This document shows, in pieces, positions 7,595 through 16,117 of a stretch of DNA of 64,000 bases. The position numbers were made by a program, and so were the translations under genes. Source of the DNA: Elusimicrobiota bacterium (GTDB lineage: Bacteria; Elusimicrobiota; Elusimicrobia; FEN-1173). Each line of letters starts with the position of its first letter. Within the stretch, counting starts at the first letter, position 1. The stretch covers positions 82,437 through 146,436 of the forward strand of contig JADKCG010000005.1 in the NCBI GenBank assembly GCA_016714745.1, read 5' to 3'. The notes below the pieces were generated by a model. That model did not search any database, was not told where the DNA came from, and worked only from the letters and a program-made list of their open reading frames with translations.

Positions 7595-8235
7595 GAGAGG
7601 ACCTCCCGCAGTTCGGCGAACGCGCCGAGCAGATAATCCGGAGAGTGGGACATCAACTCCGCTCCGGTACGAAATCCATACGTCACCGCCGCCACGCGAA
7701 CCCCCGCGGCGCGAGCCGCGTGAATGTCCATGGGGCTGTCCCCCACCATCACGGCTTCGGCCGGCAAAACTCCCATCTGCCGAAGCGCTTCCACCACCGG
7801 AGCGGGATCCGGTTTGCGAGTCGACAGAGAGTCACCGCCCAGCACCACGGAGAAAAACGAATCCAGTCCCAAAGCTTTCAGCGTTTTTACAGTGTGGGCC
7901 ATGGGCTTGTTCGTCACAACCGCCAACCCTCGGCCCGCAAAAGAATGAAGGGTCTCAAGAACCCCGGGATAAAGACGGGTCGAATCGGTGCAGTGGTCAA
8001 GATAATAAGGGAGAAAGATCTCCAAGGCGCGTTTCATGGTCGGCTCGTCCAACGGACCCGCCGCCCGCGTGAGGAGCTGTCGCACCCCGTCCCCCACCAT
8101 CTGTTCAACGCTCTCCAGGGAAAGAATTGAATGCCCCCCCAAAGCCGCTAAGGTAAAATTAACACAGGCCGCGATGTCACGCCGACTATCGATTAATGTC
8201 CCGTCCAAATCGAACAGGAAACCCTTCACGTCCAT
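7591..8235 (-). CDS. HAD-superfamily phosphatase, phosphoglycolate phosphatase-like
   Basis: A 214-residue HAD hydrolase with catalytic motif I DLDGTLIDS, motif II VVTNKPM, a lysine in STRKPDPAPV and motif IV MVGDSPMDI. The cap domain between motifs I and II is helical, as in Gph. Such enzymes dephosphorylate 2-phosphoglycolate or other small phosphate esters, so the substrate is uncertain. The gene starts one base after the folE stop and overlaps moeZ by four bases, so it is translated within the folE-to-sulfite-reductase operon. Confidence 0.85.
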   Translation of the reverse strand: MDVKGFLFDLDGTLIDSRRDIAACVNFTLAALGGHSILSLESVEQMVGDGVRQLLTRAAGPLDEPTMKRALEIFLPYYLDHCTDSTRLYPGVLETLHSFAGRGLAVVTNKPMAHTVKTLKALGLDSFFSVVLGGDSLSTRKPDPAPVVEALRQMGVLPAEAVMVGDSPMDIHAARAAGVRVAAVTYGFRTGAELMSHSPDYLLGAFAELREVLS

Positions 8236-8238
8236 TTT

Positions 8239-8838
8239 TTATTTGGGGTGGATCAACGCCAAGAATTCGTCGCGAGTGCGACCGTCGGTGCGAAAGAGAC
8301 CCAACATGGAACTGGTGAGGGTGGGACTATCGATGCTTTCCGCGCCCCGCATTTCCATGCACATATGGCGGGCTTCCATCACCACCCCCACCCCAGCGGG
8401 CTGACCTTTGTTCATCAGAATGCTGGCAATTTCATTGGTCAGGCGCTCTTGCACCTGAAGTCGGCGGGAAAAGGCCTTCACAAGTTTGGGGATCTTTGAA
8501 AGCCCAATGATCTTCCCGTTAGGAACATACGCCACATGACAGACACCAAAAAACGGAAGCAGATGGTGTTCGCAGAGTGAATAAAACGAAATATCTCTTA
8601 CCACCACCATTTCGCTATAAGGCTCATCGAAAAGGGCTCGGTTAATGAGCCCGTCCACATCAACCTTATAGCCTGAGGTCAAATCTTGCCACGCTTTCGC
8701 CACCCGTTGAGGGGTTCGAACAAGCCCCTGCCGTTTCGTGTCTTCCCCCACCAAGACCAACAATTCCTCCGCTAAGGTTTCGAGGGATCGGAAAGAAGAG
8801 GAGTGGTCGTTGGTTTTTGGAGAAGCGACGGGGATCAT
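8239..8838 (-). CDS. folE: GTP cyclohydrolase I
   Basis: A 199-residue protein with the FolE signatures SLCEHHLLPFFG (zinc Cys and His), GLSKIPKLVKAFSRRLQ and ARHMCMEMRG (second zinc Cys), ending with TRDEFLALI. It converts GTP to dihydroneopterin triphosphate, the first step of folate synthesis. The ATG at 8838 lies 14 bases after the DUF2203 stop, so the two are probably cotranscribed. The length is normal and all catalytic and zinc residues appear intact. Confidence 0.95.
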   Translation of the reverse strand: MIPVASPKTNDHSSSFRSLETLAEELLVLVGEDTKRQGLVRTPQRVAKAWQDLTSGYKVDVDGLINRALFDEPYSEMVVVRDISFYSLCEHHLLPFFGVCHVAYVPNGKIIGLSKIPKLVKAFSRRLQVQERLTNEIASILMNKGQPAGVGVVMEARHMCMEMRGAESIDSPTLTSSMLGLFRTDGRTRDEFLALIHPK

Positions 8839-8852
8839 AATTTTGCCCCAGG

Positions 8853-9263
8853 TCAGGAAAACTTACGAAGGGAAAATAGGGATATTTCGATGGGTTTGCG
8901 TGATTCAAATCCTTCCGATTGCAGGTGCCAAAACGAAATGCGCTCTTCCCCCAAGCGCCAACACAAATACACGTTGCCCTGACCGGGAATCCAGCTCGGG
9001 AAATCCACCAACCCGTTGTCAACGTCTTTGACAAGGCATCCCAAACCGCGAATGGCCTCTAAACGGCGCGTGGTCTCTGTCAATAAGAACTCCACCTGAC
9101 CCCGCCCCATGGCCAACGCCACCGGGTCCGGCGTGTCAAGAACCCTCCCGAGAATGATCTTTGCGTCCGCGCGACGCTTCAATTCCCGGGCTTCGCTCAT
9201 CAATTCCCGAATTTTCGGGAGCAAAGAATGGGCTTCTTCCAGTGTAAAATAGTCGTTCGGCAT
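8853..9263 (-). CDS. DUF2203 family protein
   Basis: A 136-residue protein with the family pattern: FTLEEAHSLLPKIRELM at the N-terminus, a helical hairpin, then VKDVDNGLVDFPSW and CWRLGEERISFWH. The biochemical function of the family is unknown. It heads the minus-strand run that continues through folE, the HAD phosphatase, moeZ, cysM and the sulfite reductase. A good promoter (9270-9298) places the -10 box only six bases before the ATG, so the transcript is probably leaderless. Confidence 0.8.
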   Translation of the reverse strand: MPNDYFTLEEAHSLLPKIRELMSEARELKRRADAKIILGRVLDTPDPVALAMGRGQVEFLLTETTRRLEAIRGLGCLVKDVDNGLVDFPSWIPGQGNVYLCWRLGEERISFWHLQSEGFESRKPIEISLFSLRKFS

Positions 9264-9269
9264 AGCTAT

Positions 9270-9298
9270 ATATTACTTTAAAAGTTGCCTTTCGTCAA
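9270..9298 (-). promoter_or_regulatory. promoter of the DUF2203-folE-sulfur operon, probably leaderless
   Basis: On the minus strand TTGACG (9293-9298) and TAATAT (9270-9275) are 17 bases apart. The -10 box ends six bases before the ATG at 9263, so transcription should start at or next to the start codon. No Shine-Dalgarno sequence is present. The -35 box overlaps the 3' end of bcp. Confidence 0.6.
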
Positions 9299-9753
9299 AG
9301 GATTGCCAACACCTCTTCGGCATGGGTGGCGGGTTTCACTTTGGGAAAGACCGCCGCCACGCGACCGTCGGCTCCGATCACGTAGGTGACGCGGAGGATG
9401 CCCATGTATTTTTTCCCATACATCGACTTTTCTCCCCACGCGCCGTAGGCTTTCACGATGTCTCCGGATTCATCCGCGATCAGAGGAAAAGGGAGGCTGT
9501 ATTTTTCGGCAAATTTCTTATGGGACGCCGCGCCGTCTTTGCTCACGCCGAGCACCACCGCCCCCCTTTTTTTTATCGCCCCATGCCCTTCCCGAAAGGC
9601 GCACGCCTCAACCGTGCATCCCGGGGTCATATCTTTAGGATAAAAATAAAGAACCACCTTCGAGCCTTTTAAATCAGCCAACCGAAGGGTCTTTCCGTTT
9701 TGCTCCACCCCGGTAAAATCCGGGGCACGATCGCCTACCTTTAACATAGACAC
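9295..9753 (-). CDS. bcp: thiol peroxidase/bacterioferritin comigratory protein
   Basis: A 152-residue AhpC/TSA-family peroxiredoxin. It has GDRAPDF at the start and the catalytic loop DMTPGCTVEACAFR, containing the peroxidatic Cys in PGCT and the nearby resolving Cys five residues later, typical of the Bcp/PrxQ class. It reduces hydrogen peroxide and organic peroxides with thioredoxin. The ATG at 9753 has a strong GGAGGG seven bases upstream and follows the DUF3592-like gene by six bases. Confidence 0.93.
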   Translation of the reverse strand: MSMLKVGDRAPDFTGVEQNGKTLRLADLKGSKVVLYFYPKDMTPGCTVEACAFREGHGAIKKRGAVVLGVSKDGAASHKKFAEKYSLPFPLIADESGDIVKAYGAWGEKSMYGKKYMGILRVTYVIGADGRVAAVFPKVKPATHAEEVLAIL

Positions 9754-9759
9754 CCTCCA

Positions 9760-10829
9760 CTATTTTTTAAGTTCCAACGCTCGCAAGACCGAGCGGGCCG
9801 CTTCGTGCGCGTCCAAGGAATCGGTGAACCCGTCAAAAACGGCAAGCGGACGTTCCTCCCCCCGTTCAATGCGAACGCCAAAATGAGGCGGAGGTCCAGA
9901 GAACGCCACTCTCACTCCGGTCACGGCGGACCTGGGAAACCGCCATTGCTTAGAGAATTTCCACAAACGGCGGCGGATCACGATGTCGTAATCGGTGACA
10001 ATCATTTCTTCACGACCAAACCACAACAAAGCAAAAAAAAGCGCCGCGCCCCCCGCGGCAACCCCGAAAATCCCATACGCCCAAGGCGGAGCCTTTCTCT
10101 TCGCCAGGATCATAAGAACACCCACCCCGCCCACCGTCCACACCACCAGGGGGTTTGGCCCGGGAAAGCGAAACGGGACCCCAACCGAAGAACCCTCTGT
10201 CCCGGCTGTTCGATAAGAACCACAGAACGGCGGGGGGCCGTCCCTTTGCCAAAACGGGGAGGAGGGACAGGCAACAGATGGGACGGTGGCCCAGCCACTC
10301 GGGCCACCACAACGTCGAACCGTGCCTCAAATATTGGAAGCGAAACGCTTTTGGCCCTTAATTGCCAAACCACGTGGCCGTCCGTGGAAGGCCCAGAGGG
10401 CGGCCCCTCAAGGGGGATCGAAAAATGAAACGGCCAAGCGTCGGGCCCCGTGGGGGCGGGGGAACAGACTTGCGACGACCAGAGAAGCCATTGCCCCCCA
10501 GAGTTTTGTTCCAAACAATCCAAGTTCAGGACCAACCCTGCGGGATCTCTCCTCTCTGTCCCCGTATGAAGCACACCGACCATCACTTCCCCCGGCCTGG
10601 CAGAAGACCAAATGTTCACCCTCGCGTGAACCGAATTCTTTTGACGCCGCAAGGAACCCGCCGCGCGAAACAACAGGATTCCCGCGCCGCCCCCCATCGC
10701 CATTCCGACCAATAATGTCCAAACGCTGAAGGGAGTCACCCAGAGCCATCGCCCATACGCTCCCCCCGCCAAAACCAGCCAGGCCACAGCAAACACCAAG
10801 GGACCCCCGGTTTCAAAACTCTTTTTCAT
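9760..10829 (-). CDS. DUF3592-like membrane protein, frameshifted
   Basis: Two frames join into one protein of about 356 residues. The first part (from the ATG at 10829, which overlaps the EVE stop as ATGA) has two N-terminal membrane helices and a long extracytoplasmic beta-rich region rich in Pro and Gly. The second part (9760-10146) supplies two more helices and a C-terminal domain. Adding one G to a GGGG run near 10182 gives the smooth junction RLGVPFRFPGPNPLVVW, so this is almost certainly a homopolymer error. The layout resembles DUF3592 proteins, with no known activity. The family assignment is tentative; the frame repair is well supported. Confidence 0.65.
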
Positions 10830-11239
10830 CTCGGGGATTCTCCGTTGGACAATCCCCATAAAACCTTATTTTGAGATTCTGTGAGCGGAGCCACGGACAA
10901 CCGAGGGATCCGAATGAAATCCATGCGAGAGAGGGCGGGATGGCTCCGCAGGGCCGCAAGCGGTATCGGATTTTTCAGCCAACTTTCGAAAGTGACGTCG
11001 ACGGCAAGCCAATGCTCGTCTGCGGGGTCTGGGTAGGCGGTCCCTTTGGCGCGAGCCCTGCACACCAAAGATTTTTCGGGGGACGTATGGTATCCCCAAA
11101 TCGTATCCCCGGAAGAGATGGCTCGGAGCGAAAGACGCGCCCGCGGTCCGCGAATCCCGTCCCAACGAACAGAGGTTTCAGACTCCACGCGGGACCAGGG
11201 GAACGTGGCGGGTTCCGTTGAAAAGATCCAAGCGTTCAT
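10826..11239 (-). CDS. EVE-domain protein (PUA-like fold)
   Basis: A 137-residue single-domain protein. It follows the EVE pattern: WIFSTEPATFPW near the start (WxFxSEP-type), VRWDGIRGPRARLSLR, GDTIWGYHTSP, YPDPADEHWLAVDV, and PLAALRSHPALSRM near the C-terminus. EVE domains are PUA-like and bind modified bases in DNA or RNA; this one is a stand-alone form like the human THYN1 group. The ATG at 11239 overlaps the moaE stop (ATGA). A longer frame to 11491 is only a shadow of moaE. Confidence 0.8.
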   Translation of the reverse strand: MNAWIFSTEPATFPWSRVESETSVRWDGIRGPRARLSLRAISSGDTIWGYHTSPEKSLVCRARAKGTAYPDPADEHWLAVDVTFESWLKNPIPLAALRSHPALSRMDFIRIPRLSVAPLTESQNKVLWGLSNGESPR

Positions 11240-11706
11240 GAGGGGGGGTAGGTGAGGACGCTGTCCGAAATCAGCATGGTCTCCCGATGATCTTCTGACC
11301 AGCGAGAAGAACCATCGGAAAAAACATCTTTTTTCCACAGAGGGACCCGTCCCTTCATTTGTTCCAACGCGTAATGGCAAGCCGAAAACGCGTCCACCCG
11401 GCGAGGGGAACTCACGACTAAAAAAAGGCTCGTTTCCCCCACCGGGATACGTCCCAGCCGGTGTTGACATAACATGCGAGTGCCGGGCCATCTCCTCTCG
11501 ACTTCCTCAAGGATACGGTTCATTTCCAACTCGCCCATGGCCTCGTAAGCCTCGAACTCTAACGCTGTGACGGGACCCTCTTGGGTCCGGTCAAGGCGCA
11601 CCACGCTTTGAAAGGAAACGACGGCCCCGGGTTCTGTTTCCCGAGCCCGCTCTTCAATTCCATCGACCGCGATCGGAGCGATGGTAAAGAAGGGGACTTC
11701 TTCCAT
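11236..11706 (-). CDS. moaE: molybdopterin synthase catalytic subunit
   Basis: A 156-residue protein with MoaE motifs: LEFEAYEAMGELEMNRI, then CQHRLGRIPVGETSLFLVV, RVDAFSACHYALEQMKGRV, and the catalytic PLWKKDVF. It transfers sulfur from thiocarboxylated MoaD to precursor Z to make molybdopterin. The ATG at 11706 was chosen because everything upstream in that frame (to 11838) is the shadow of moaD. It lies 60 bases after moaD and overlaps the EVE gene. Confidence 0.9.
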   Translation of the reverse strand: MEEVPFFTIAPIAVDGIEERARETEPGAVVSFQSVVRLDRTQEGPVTALEFEAYEAMGELEMNRILEEVERRWPGTRMLCQHRLGRIPVGETSLFLVVSSPRRVDAFSACHYALEQMKGRVPLWKKDVFSDGSSRWSEDHRETMLISDSVLTYPPS

Positions 11707-11765
11707 TAGTGGGACTTCCGAAAAATCCGAAACGAGACCAACACGCCCGCGCCCGCCGCGTTCAT

Positions 11766-11993
11766 TCAGATCACACCCAACGGCGGCAAAAAAGCCACCT
11801 CGTCGCCGTCGAACAGCGACGTGTCCCAATGGGCCCACCGGCGATTCACCGCCACACGCAGGGAACGATCTTTCAAGAAATTCAAATTGACATCGTTCTC
11901 CACCACCCGCTGGGGCGTGGCCGCGAGGGGCACCTGTCGTTCGCGGGTTTTCGCCTGGTCCGCCAAGTGAGCGAAGAAAAGGAGCGTGATCAC
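11766..11993 (-). CDS. moaD: MoaD/ThiS-family sulfur carrier, unusual C-terminus
   Basis: A 75-residue beta-grasp protein with ITLLFFAHLADQA at the start, VAVNRRW in the middle and FDGDEVAFLPPLGVI at the end. Members normally end in Gly-Gly, which is adenylated and thiocarboxylated. Here the last residues are LGVI, so the essential terminus is missing. A base error near 11775 is one explanation; a precursor needing trimming is another, although only one Gly is present. The GTG start overlaps the nadA stop, and moaE follows, so the identity is firm even though function is doubtful as written. Confidence 0.8.
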   Translation of the reverse strand: MITLLFFAHLADQAKTRERQVPLAATPQRVVENDVNLNFLKDRSLRVAVNRRWAHWDTSLFDGDEVAFLPPLGVI

Positions 11994-12912
11994 CCCTGAA
12001 CCATCCGATCGATGGCGCGGCGGGCTTTATCGGCGATTTCCGGCGGAACGGTGATCCGATGTTTCAAGCTTTGCAGAGACCACAAGACCTTTTCAACAGT
12101 GATTTTTTTCATGAATTCGCATTGGGCGGCCCGGGCCACCGGAAGAAAGGTCTTCCCCGGATTCTGTTTTTCCATGGCATGAATGATACCGGTTTCCGTC
12201 GCCACAAGAAACGTTTTCTTTGGAGATTCCTTGGCGTGCCGCACCATGCCGCTGGTGGACGCAATAAAGTCCCCATGCTTTAACGCGGAGGACAAACACC
12301 CGCACTCCGGATGAACCATCAGTTCCACGCCCGGGTGGGCTTTCTTTTGAGCCTCTATGTCTTGGTCTGTAATGGCGTAATGAACGTGACAAGACCCTGG
12401 CCACAGGTGAATTTTCCGGCCCGTTTTTTCTCGCACGAATTGGCCCAGGAACATGTCCGGCAGAAACAAAATCTCTTTGTCGGGGGCAATGGATTCCACC
12501 ACCCGGACAGCGTTGGAGGAGTACAACAATAATCGGATTCTGCCTTGACATCGGCGGTGGTGTTGACGTAGGCCACCACCACGACCCCGGGGTGATGGGC
12601 CTTCCATGCGCGAACCTGAGCCACGTCCGCCGTGGCCGCCAAAGAACAACCGGCGTCCAGGTCGGGCAAGAGAACCGTTTTGGTGGGAGCCAGAATCGCG
12701 GCCGTCTCCGCCATAAAATGAACCCCACAAAAAACGATCACCTCCGCCGTGGACTTAGCCGCCTCCTGGGACAGAGCCAACGAATCGCCCACCACGTCGG
12801 CGATGTCCTGAACGTCGTCTCTTTGGTAGTTGTGCGCCAAGATGACGGCATTGCGTTCTTTGGCGAGACGTTTGATTTCGGCAACGATGTCGGTGGGTGG
12901 CGCGGTGGTCAT
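11990..12912 (-). CDS. nadA: quinolinate synthase A, frameshifted in the assembly
   Basis: Quinolinate synthase, which condenses iminoaspartate and dihydroxyacetone phosphate in NAD synthesis. Residues 1-127 (from the ATG at 12912) include AVILAHNYQRDDVQDIAD and DAGCSLA; the rest continues in another frame with SSNAVRVVESI, GSCHVH, HPECGC and TSGMVRHAK. The frames meet near 12530, inside the conserved YCCTSSNA segment, where one missing base explains the break. Cysteines in DAGCS, YCC and ECGC match the [4Fe-4S] ligands. A single-base sequencing error is more likely than a dead gene. Confidence 0.9.
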
Positions 12913-12922
12913 CTTTTTTTCC

Positions 12923-13299
12923 TTAAAAAGAAAGGATCGGCCCGCCTTGGGCCTGAGAGAGGAACGCGTTTAATCCAACCACGGCGTCCACCCGTTCGGC
13001 GACGCGTGTGGGGGGCATTTTTAAAAGCCGCACCCACGCCGAACAAGCGTAAACCCGAACACCGCCATGCCCACGCAGGTCATTTAAAAGGCCATGGGGA
13101 CTTGTTCCCAAAATCAAACGCCCCCCTCCAGACCAGACTCCGGGGGTGTCCAGCGGTCCGCAACAAAGGCGCCCAGGGCGGGTCCCCGAAGGAAAAGCAA
13201 GCACCGATCGCCCCGAGCCCGCGCGGCGGCGAGAAAAGAAACCCCTTCATACAATCGATCGATTTCACCGCCAAACAGGACAACCGAAAAAACCCCCAC
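12923..13299 (-). CDS. DsrE-family small protein, frameshifted
   Basis: Two frames together give about 125 residues. The N-terminal half (13299 to about 13135) reads VFSVVLFGGEIDRLYEG and LLFLRGPALGAFVADRW; the C-terminal half reads LILGTSPHGLLNDLRG, GVRVYACSAWVRLL and AVVGLNAFL. The conserved Cys in VYACS fits DsrE/F-like sulfurtransferases or sulfur-relay proteins. The break lies in a C-rich run near 13135 and is probably a homopolymer error. It starts eight bases after the membrane-protein stop and precedes nadA, moaD and moaE. The sulfur-relay role is inferred. Confidence 0.65.
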
Positions 13300-13307
13300 G
13301 CCCTCGC

Positions 13308-13640
13308 CTAACGACGTTTTTGACGCGCGGGAGCGGAAAGGGATTTTGCTTCAGCGGAGGCGGCCGGCGTGGAGGTCTTGGACGTCTCTTGCATCCGCGC
13401 TTTTAACGCTTCCAAACTCTCCCGGTTCTGTTCCTGAATTTTGGAGATGCGCCGAGCGGTGAGCCACTGGCGGAAACTGGTGTCAACCACATAAAAAATC
13501 CCCAATACCACCAGAAGACCCGACAGACTAATGCCGATCAGAAACCGCCGGCGGTTCGCGATGAGAAGTGAAACGATCACCCCCAAGATCCCAAGACTCA
13601 GAATCGCCAAGCCAAACATGTTGCTGGTTAATATGAACAC
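13308..13640 (-). CDS. small membrane protein of unknown function
   Basis: A 110-residue protein with two hydrophobic helices (about residues 5-28 and 32-52), then a basic, Ala/Ser-rich cytoplasmic tail ending RQKRR. I do not recognise a family. The start is a GTG at 13640 with GGAGGG a few bases upstream. It heads the run dsrE-nadA-moaD-moaE and is divergent from the sensor kinase. Its tail looks coiled-coil-like (KIQEQNRESLEALKARMQ). Confidence 0.6.
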   Translation of the reverse strand: MFILTSNMFGLAILSLGILGVIVSLLIANRRRFLIGISLSGLLVVLGIFYVVDTSFRQWLTARRISKIQEQNRESLEALKARMQETSKTSTPAASAEAKSLSAPARQKRR

Positions 13641-13757
13641 GTGTCCCTCCCTGGGTGAACCCTTTGGATAAAGGATCCAAATTGACGTTTGCTACAGGCC
13701 TAATGTTAACAGACAAAGCGACTTACGACAAGGCTCATCTCAATTTATTTTGGCCGC

Positions 13758-13786
13758 TTGACGAGCCCCATCCCCTCTGTTACACT
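13758..13786 (+). promoter_or_regulatory. promoter of the histidine kinase gene, probably leaderless
   Basis: TTGACG (13758-13763) and TACACT (13781-13786) are 17 bases apart. The kinase frame has a TTG codon at 13794, seven bases after the -10 box, so the transcript would begin at or beside the start codon with no Shine-Dalgarno sequence. The first TTG of the -35 box is also in frame, which is why the frame appears to start earlier. Confidence 0.55.
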
Positions 13787-13793
13787 AAACACC

Positions 13794-15243
13794 TTGAAAC
13801 ACATCAGCCTCCGAACAAAACTTGTCGTTCACTCGTCCCTCCTCGTCCTGGTGGGGGTCGCGGGCGTTGGCATCTCTCTTTATCTAGCTGAAAAGCATTA
13901 CCTCGTCCGCCGATTCGATCAAACCCAGGAAGACAACGTCAATTCTCTCGTTCAAATCCGAAGAGAGTCCGTGGCCGCCCAAAACGATCAACTGCTGTTA
14001 AGCTACCTCTCCCTCCTTCGGCGATCCCGAGCGTTAAGTTATGCCATGATTCAAGATACCAGCGGCCGGGTTTTGGCCCACACGAACCCTGCCTTTGTGG
14101 ACCAACGATTGACGGACCCCCTGAGCTTGAGGGCCGCTGAATCAACGGGGCTCCTCCGGCAACAAGGGAGACTCAACGATGATGTGGTGGATTTAGCTCT
14201 GCCCATCGTTCAAGGGGCCAAACGGCTCGGGGTCGCCCGGGTTGGTTACTCCCGAACCTCCATGGCCCAATTGGTGGATCAATCGTTGGCGGCCGCCCGC
14301 CACCGCATTCTTCTAGCCGCCCTGTTGGCCTTGGGGTTTGGGGTTGTTGTCGCGGTGGGGCTCTCCCTTCTCTTCACGCGCCCCATTGCACTTTTGCGTG
14401 ACGGTGCACGAAAAATTGGGGAAGGCAATTTAGATTTCCGCATTCGCATCACTACCCGTGACGAATTGGGAGAGTTGGCCCAGGAATTCAACGTCATGGC
14501 CGCCAAACTTCAGGAATTGGACCAATTGAAACAAGACTTCGTTTCAAACGTTACGCATGAACTGCGGTCCCCCCTCACGTCGTTGCGCGGCTATGTGGAA
14601 CTGCTCCTGCGCGAGGGGGCCGGCCCCATTAACGACGAACAACGGGAATTTCTCATCGTCATTAAAAACAATTCCCTCCGCTTGGCCCGATTCATTGACA
14701 ACCTTCTGGACGTGTCCAAAATTGAGGCCGGCAAACTAGAACTCCACCCTGAACGCATCCGTCTTCAAGACCTGGCGCTGGAGATGACAGTCGTCTTCCG
14801 GCCCATCGCACAGGAAAAACAGGTAGACTTCCAATCGGAGATTCCCTTCTCCCTTCGTCCGATTCAAGCCGATGCGGACAAACTGCTCGAAGTGCTCACA
14901 AACCTTTTAAGCAACGCCTTTAAATTCACGCCCCCCCAAGGACGCGTGACGCTTTCGGCAAAGGAAGAGGAAGGAAACGTTCACATTCAAGTGAAAGATA
15001 CGGGAGTCGGCATTCCCGCCTGATTCGCTGGGAATTATTTTCAATAAATTCGAACAAGTGAAACCCACCCAGGGCCTGGCGCGGAAAACGAAAGGCTCGG
15101 GTCTGGGGCTCACGATCGTCAAGGGAATCGTGGAAGCCCACGGCGGTCGCGTTTGGATTGAGAGCCAATTGAACGTCGGCACAACAGCCCACGTCCTTCT
15201 TCCCCAACCGGGCCGACCAGAAATGGAACCGGAACTCGCGTAA
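13794..15243 (+). CDS. membrane sensor histidine kinase, frameshifted
   Basis: A two-component sensor of about 482 residues. It has helix 1 (VVHSSLLVLVGVAGVGISLYL), an extracytoplasmic sensor region, helix 2 (ILLAALLALGFGVVVAVGLS), a HAMP linker, a HisKA domain with the phosphorylated His in VTHELRSPLTSL, and an ATPase domain with NLLSNAFKF and DTGVGIP. The frame then breaks at 15018 and resumes as DSLGIIFNKFEQV and GSGLGLTIVKG. Removing one C from the CCC run gives the normal GIPPDSLG. The OmpR-type regulator follows 61 bases later and is the likely partner. Confidence 0.88.
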
Positions 15244-15304
15244 GAGATTTGCACATCGACACACATTTATTTATCATGATTTCGCGATTCAGGAGGGCCT
15301 TGGA

Positions 15305-15985
15305 ATGATGAAAAAAAGAATCATGGTCGTGGATGACGATAAAGACATCCGCCGACTGGTGGAAAGCATTTTGGTTAAGGATGGTTTTTTGACGATCGGC
15401 GCCGAAAGCGGAGCAGACGCGCTGAAAAAGGTGGGGAGCTCCAAACCCGACCTCATCATCCTGGATTTACAGTTGCCGGACAAAGACGGCTTTGAAGTCT
15501 GTAAAATTCTTCGCGCGGACCCCGCCACCCGGTACATTCCCGTGGTATTCCTCACCGTTCAAAACCTCGACTCCTACAAAATCGCGGGACTCGAGATCGG
15601 CGCCGACGACTACATCACGAAACCTTTCAACCAGACGGAATTGGTGGCGCGGATCAAGGCGGTTCTCCGCCGCACCGAATGGCGGGACGCCAAAGAGCCT
15701 CCGATGAAAGAGGGTCCGCTGAGCGTCGACATGGAAAAACACACGGTGGTGATGGATGGAAAACCGCTGACCCTGGCCCCTAAGGAGTTCGACCTTCTTC
15801 TCGCTTTGATGCGCAATCAAGGCAAGGTCATGACGCGGGCGGAACTTTCCGAAATCGTGTGGGGCCAAGAATATTATAACAACACCCGCACCGTTGACGT
15901 CCACGTGGGCCGCCTCCGCCGAAAATTGGGGAAAAACGGCGACCGCGTCCGAACCGTCGAAAGGATCGGCTACCGGTTCGAATAA
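15305..15985 (+). CDS. OmpR/PhoB-family response regulator
   Basis: A 226-residue regulator. The receiver domain (1-120) has the acidic pocket VVDDDKD, the phosphorylated Asp in LDLQLPDKDG and the conserved Lys in ITKPF. The winged-helix domain (130-226) has LTLAPKEFDLLLALM and the recognition-helix segment RTVDVHVGRLRRKLG. The ATG at 15305 has AGGAGG eight bases upstream. It is the expected partner of the kinase at 13794-15243. Its target may be the direct-repeat array at 16574-16611, but that is inference. Confidence 0.92.
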   Translation: MMKKRIMVVDDDKDIRRLVESILVKDGFLTIGAESGADALKKVGSSKPDLIILDLQLPDKDGFEVCKILRADPATRYIPVVFLTVQNLDSYKIAGLEIGADDYITKPFNQTELVARIKAVLRRTEWRDAKEPPMKEGPLSVDMEKHTVVMDGKPLTLAPKEFDLLLALMRNQGKVMTRAELSEIVWGQEYYNNTRTVDVHVGRLRRKLGKNGDRVRTVERIGYRFE

Positions 15986-16051
15986 CCGCTGATCCACACC
16001 CATTATTTTTTGTTTCGAAAATAACCCATCTTTTCCGTCTCGCATCAGCGG
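15986..16051. terminator. possible bidirectional terminator between convergent regulator genes
   Basis: CCGCTGAT (15986-15993) and ATCAGCGG (16044-16051) are perfect inverted arms around a 50-base AT-rich loop that contains a TTTTTT run and a TTCGAA palindrome. It lies between the plus-strand OmpR-type gene and the minus-strand receiver gene, where both transcripts must end. The long loop makes this a weak call. Confidence 0.35.
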
Positions 16052-16117
16052 CCCTGCCGCCCCCGATGCTGTGGGCTCTGCGAACGACCTCCCAAGGGCA
16101 GAGGGAAGGGAAACCGT

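Noticed and set aside
3167..9263. A hidden CysO/ThiS carrier gene in the sulfur operon
   Set aside because: Genes overlap by a few bases throughout, and no unassigned stretch is long enough to encode a beta-grasp protein ending in GG.
11236..11838. Long N-terminal extension of moaE
   Set aside because: Bases 11707-11838 in that frame are the shadow of moaD; the family N-terminus begins at the ATG at 11706.
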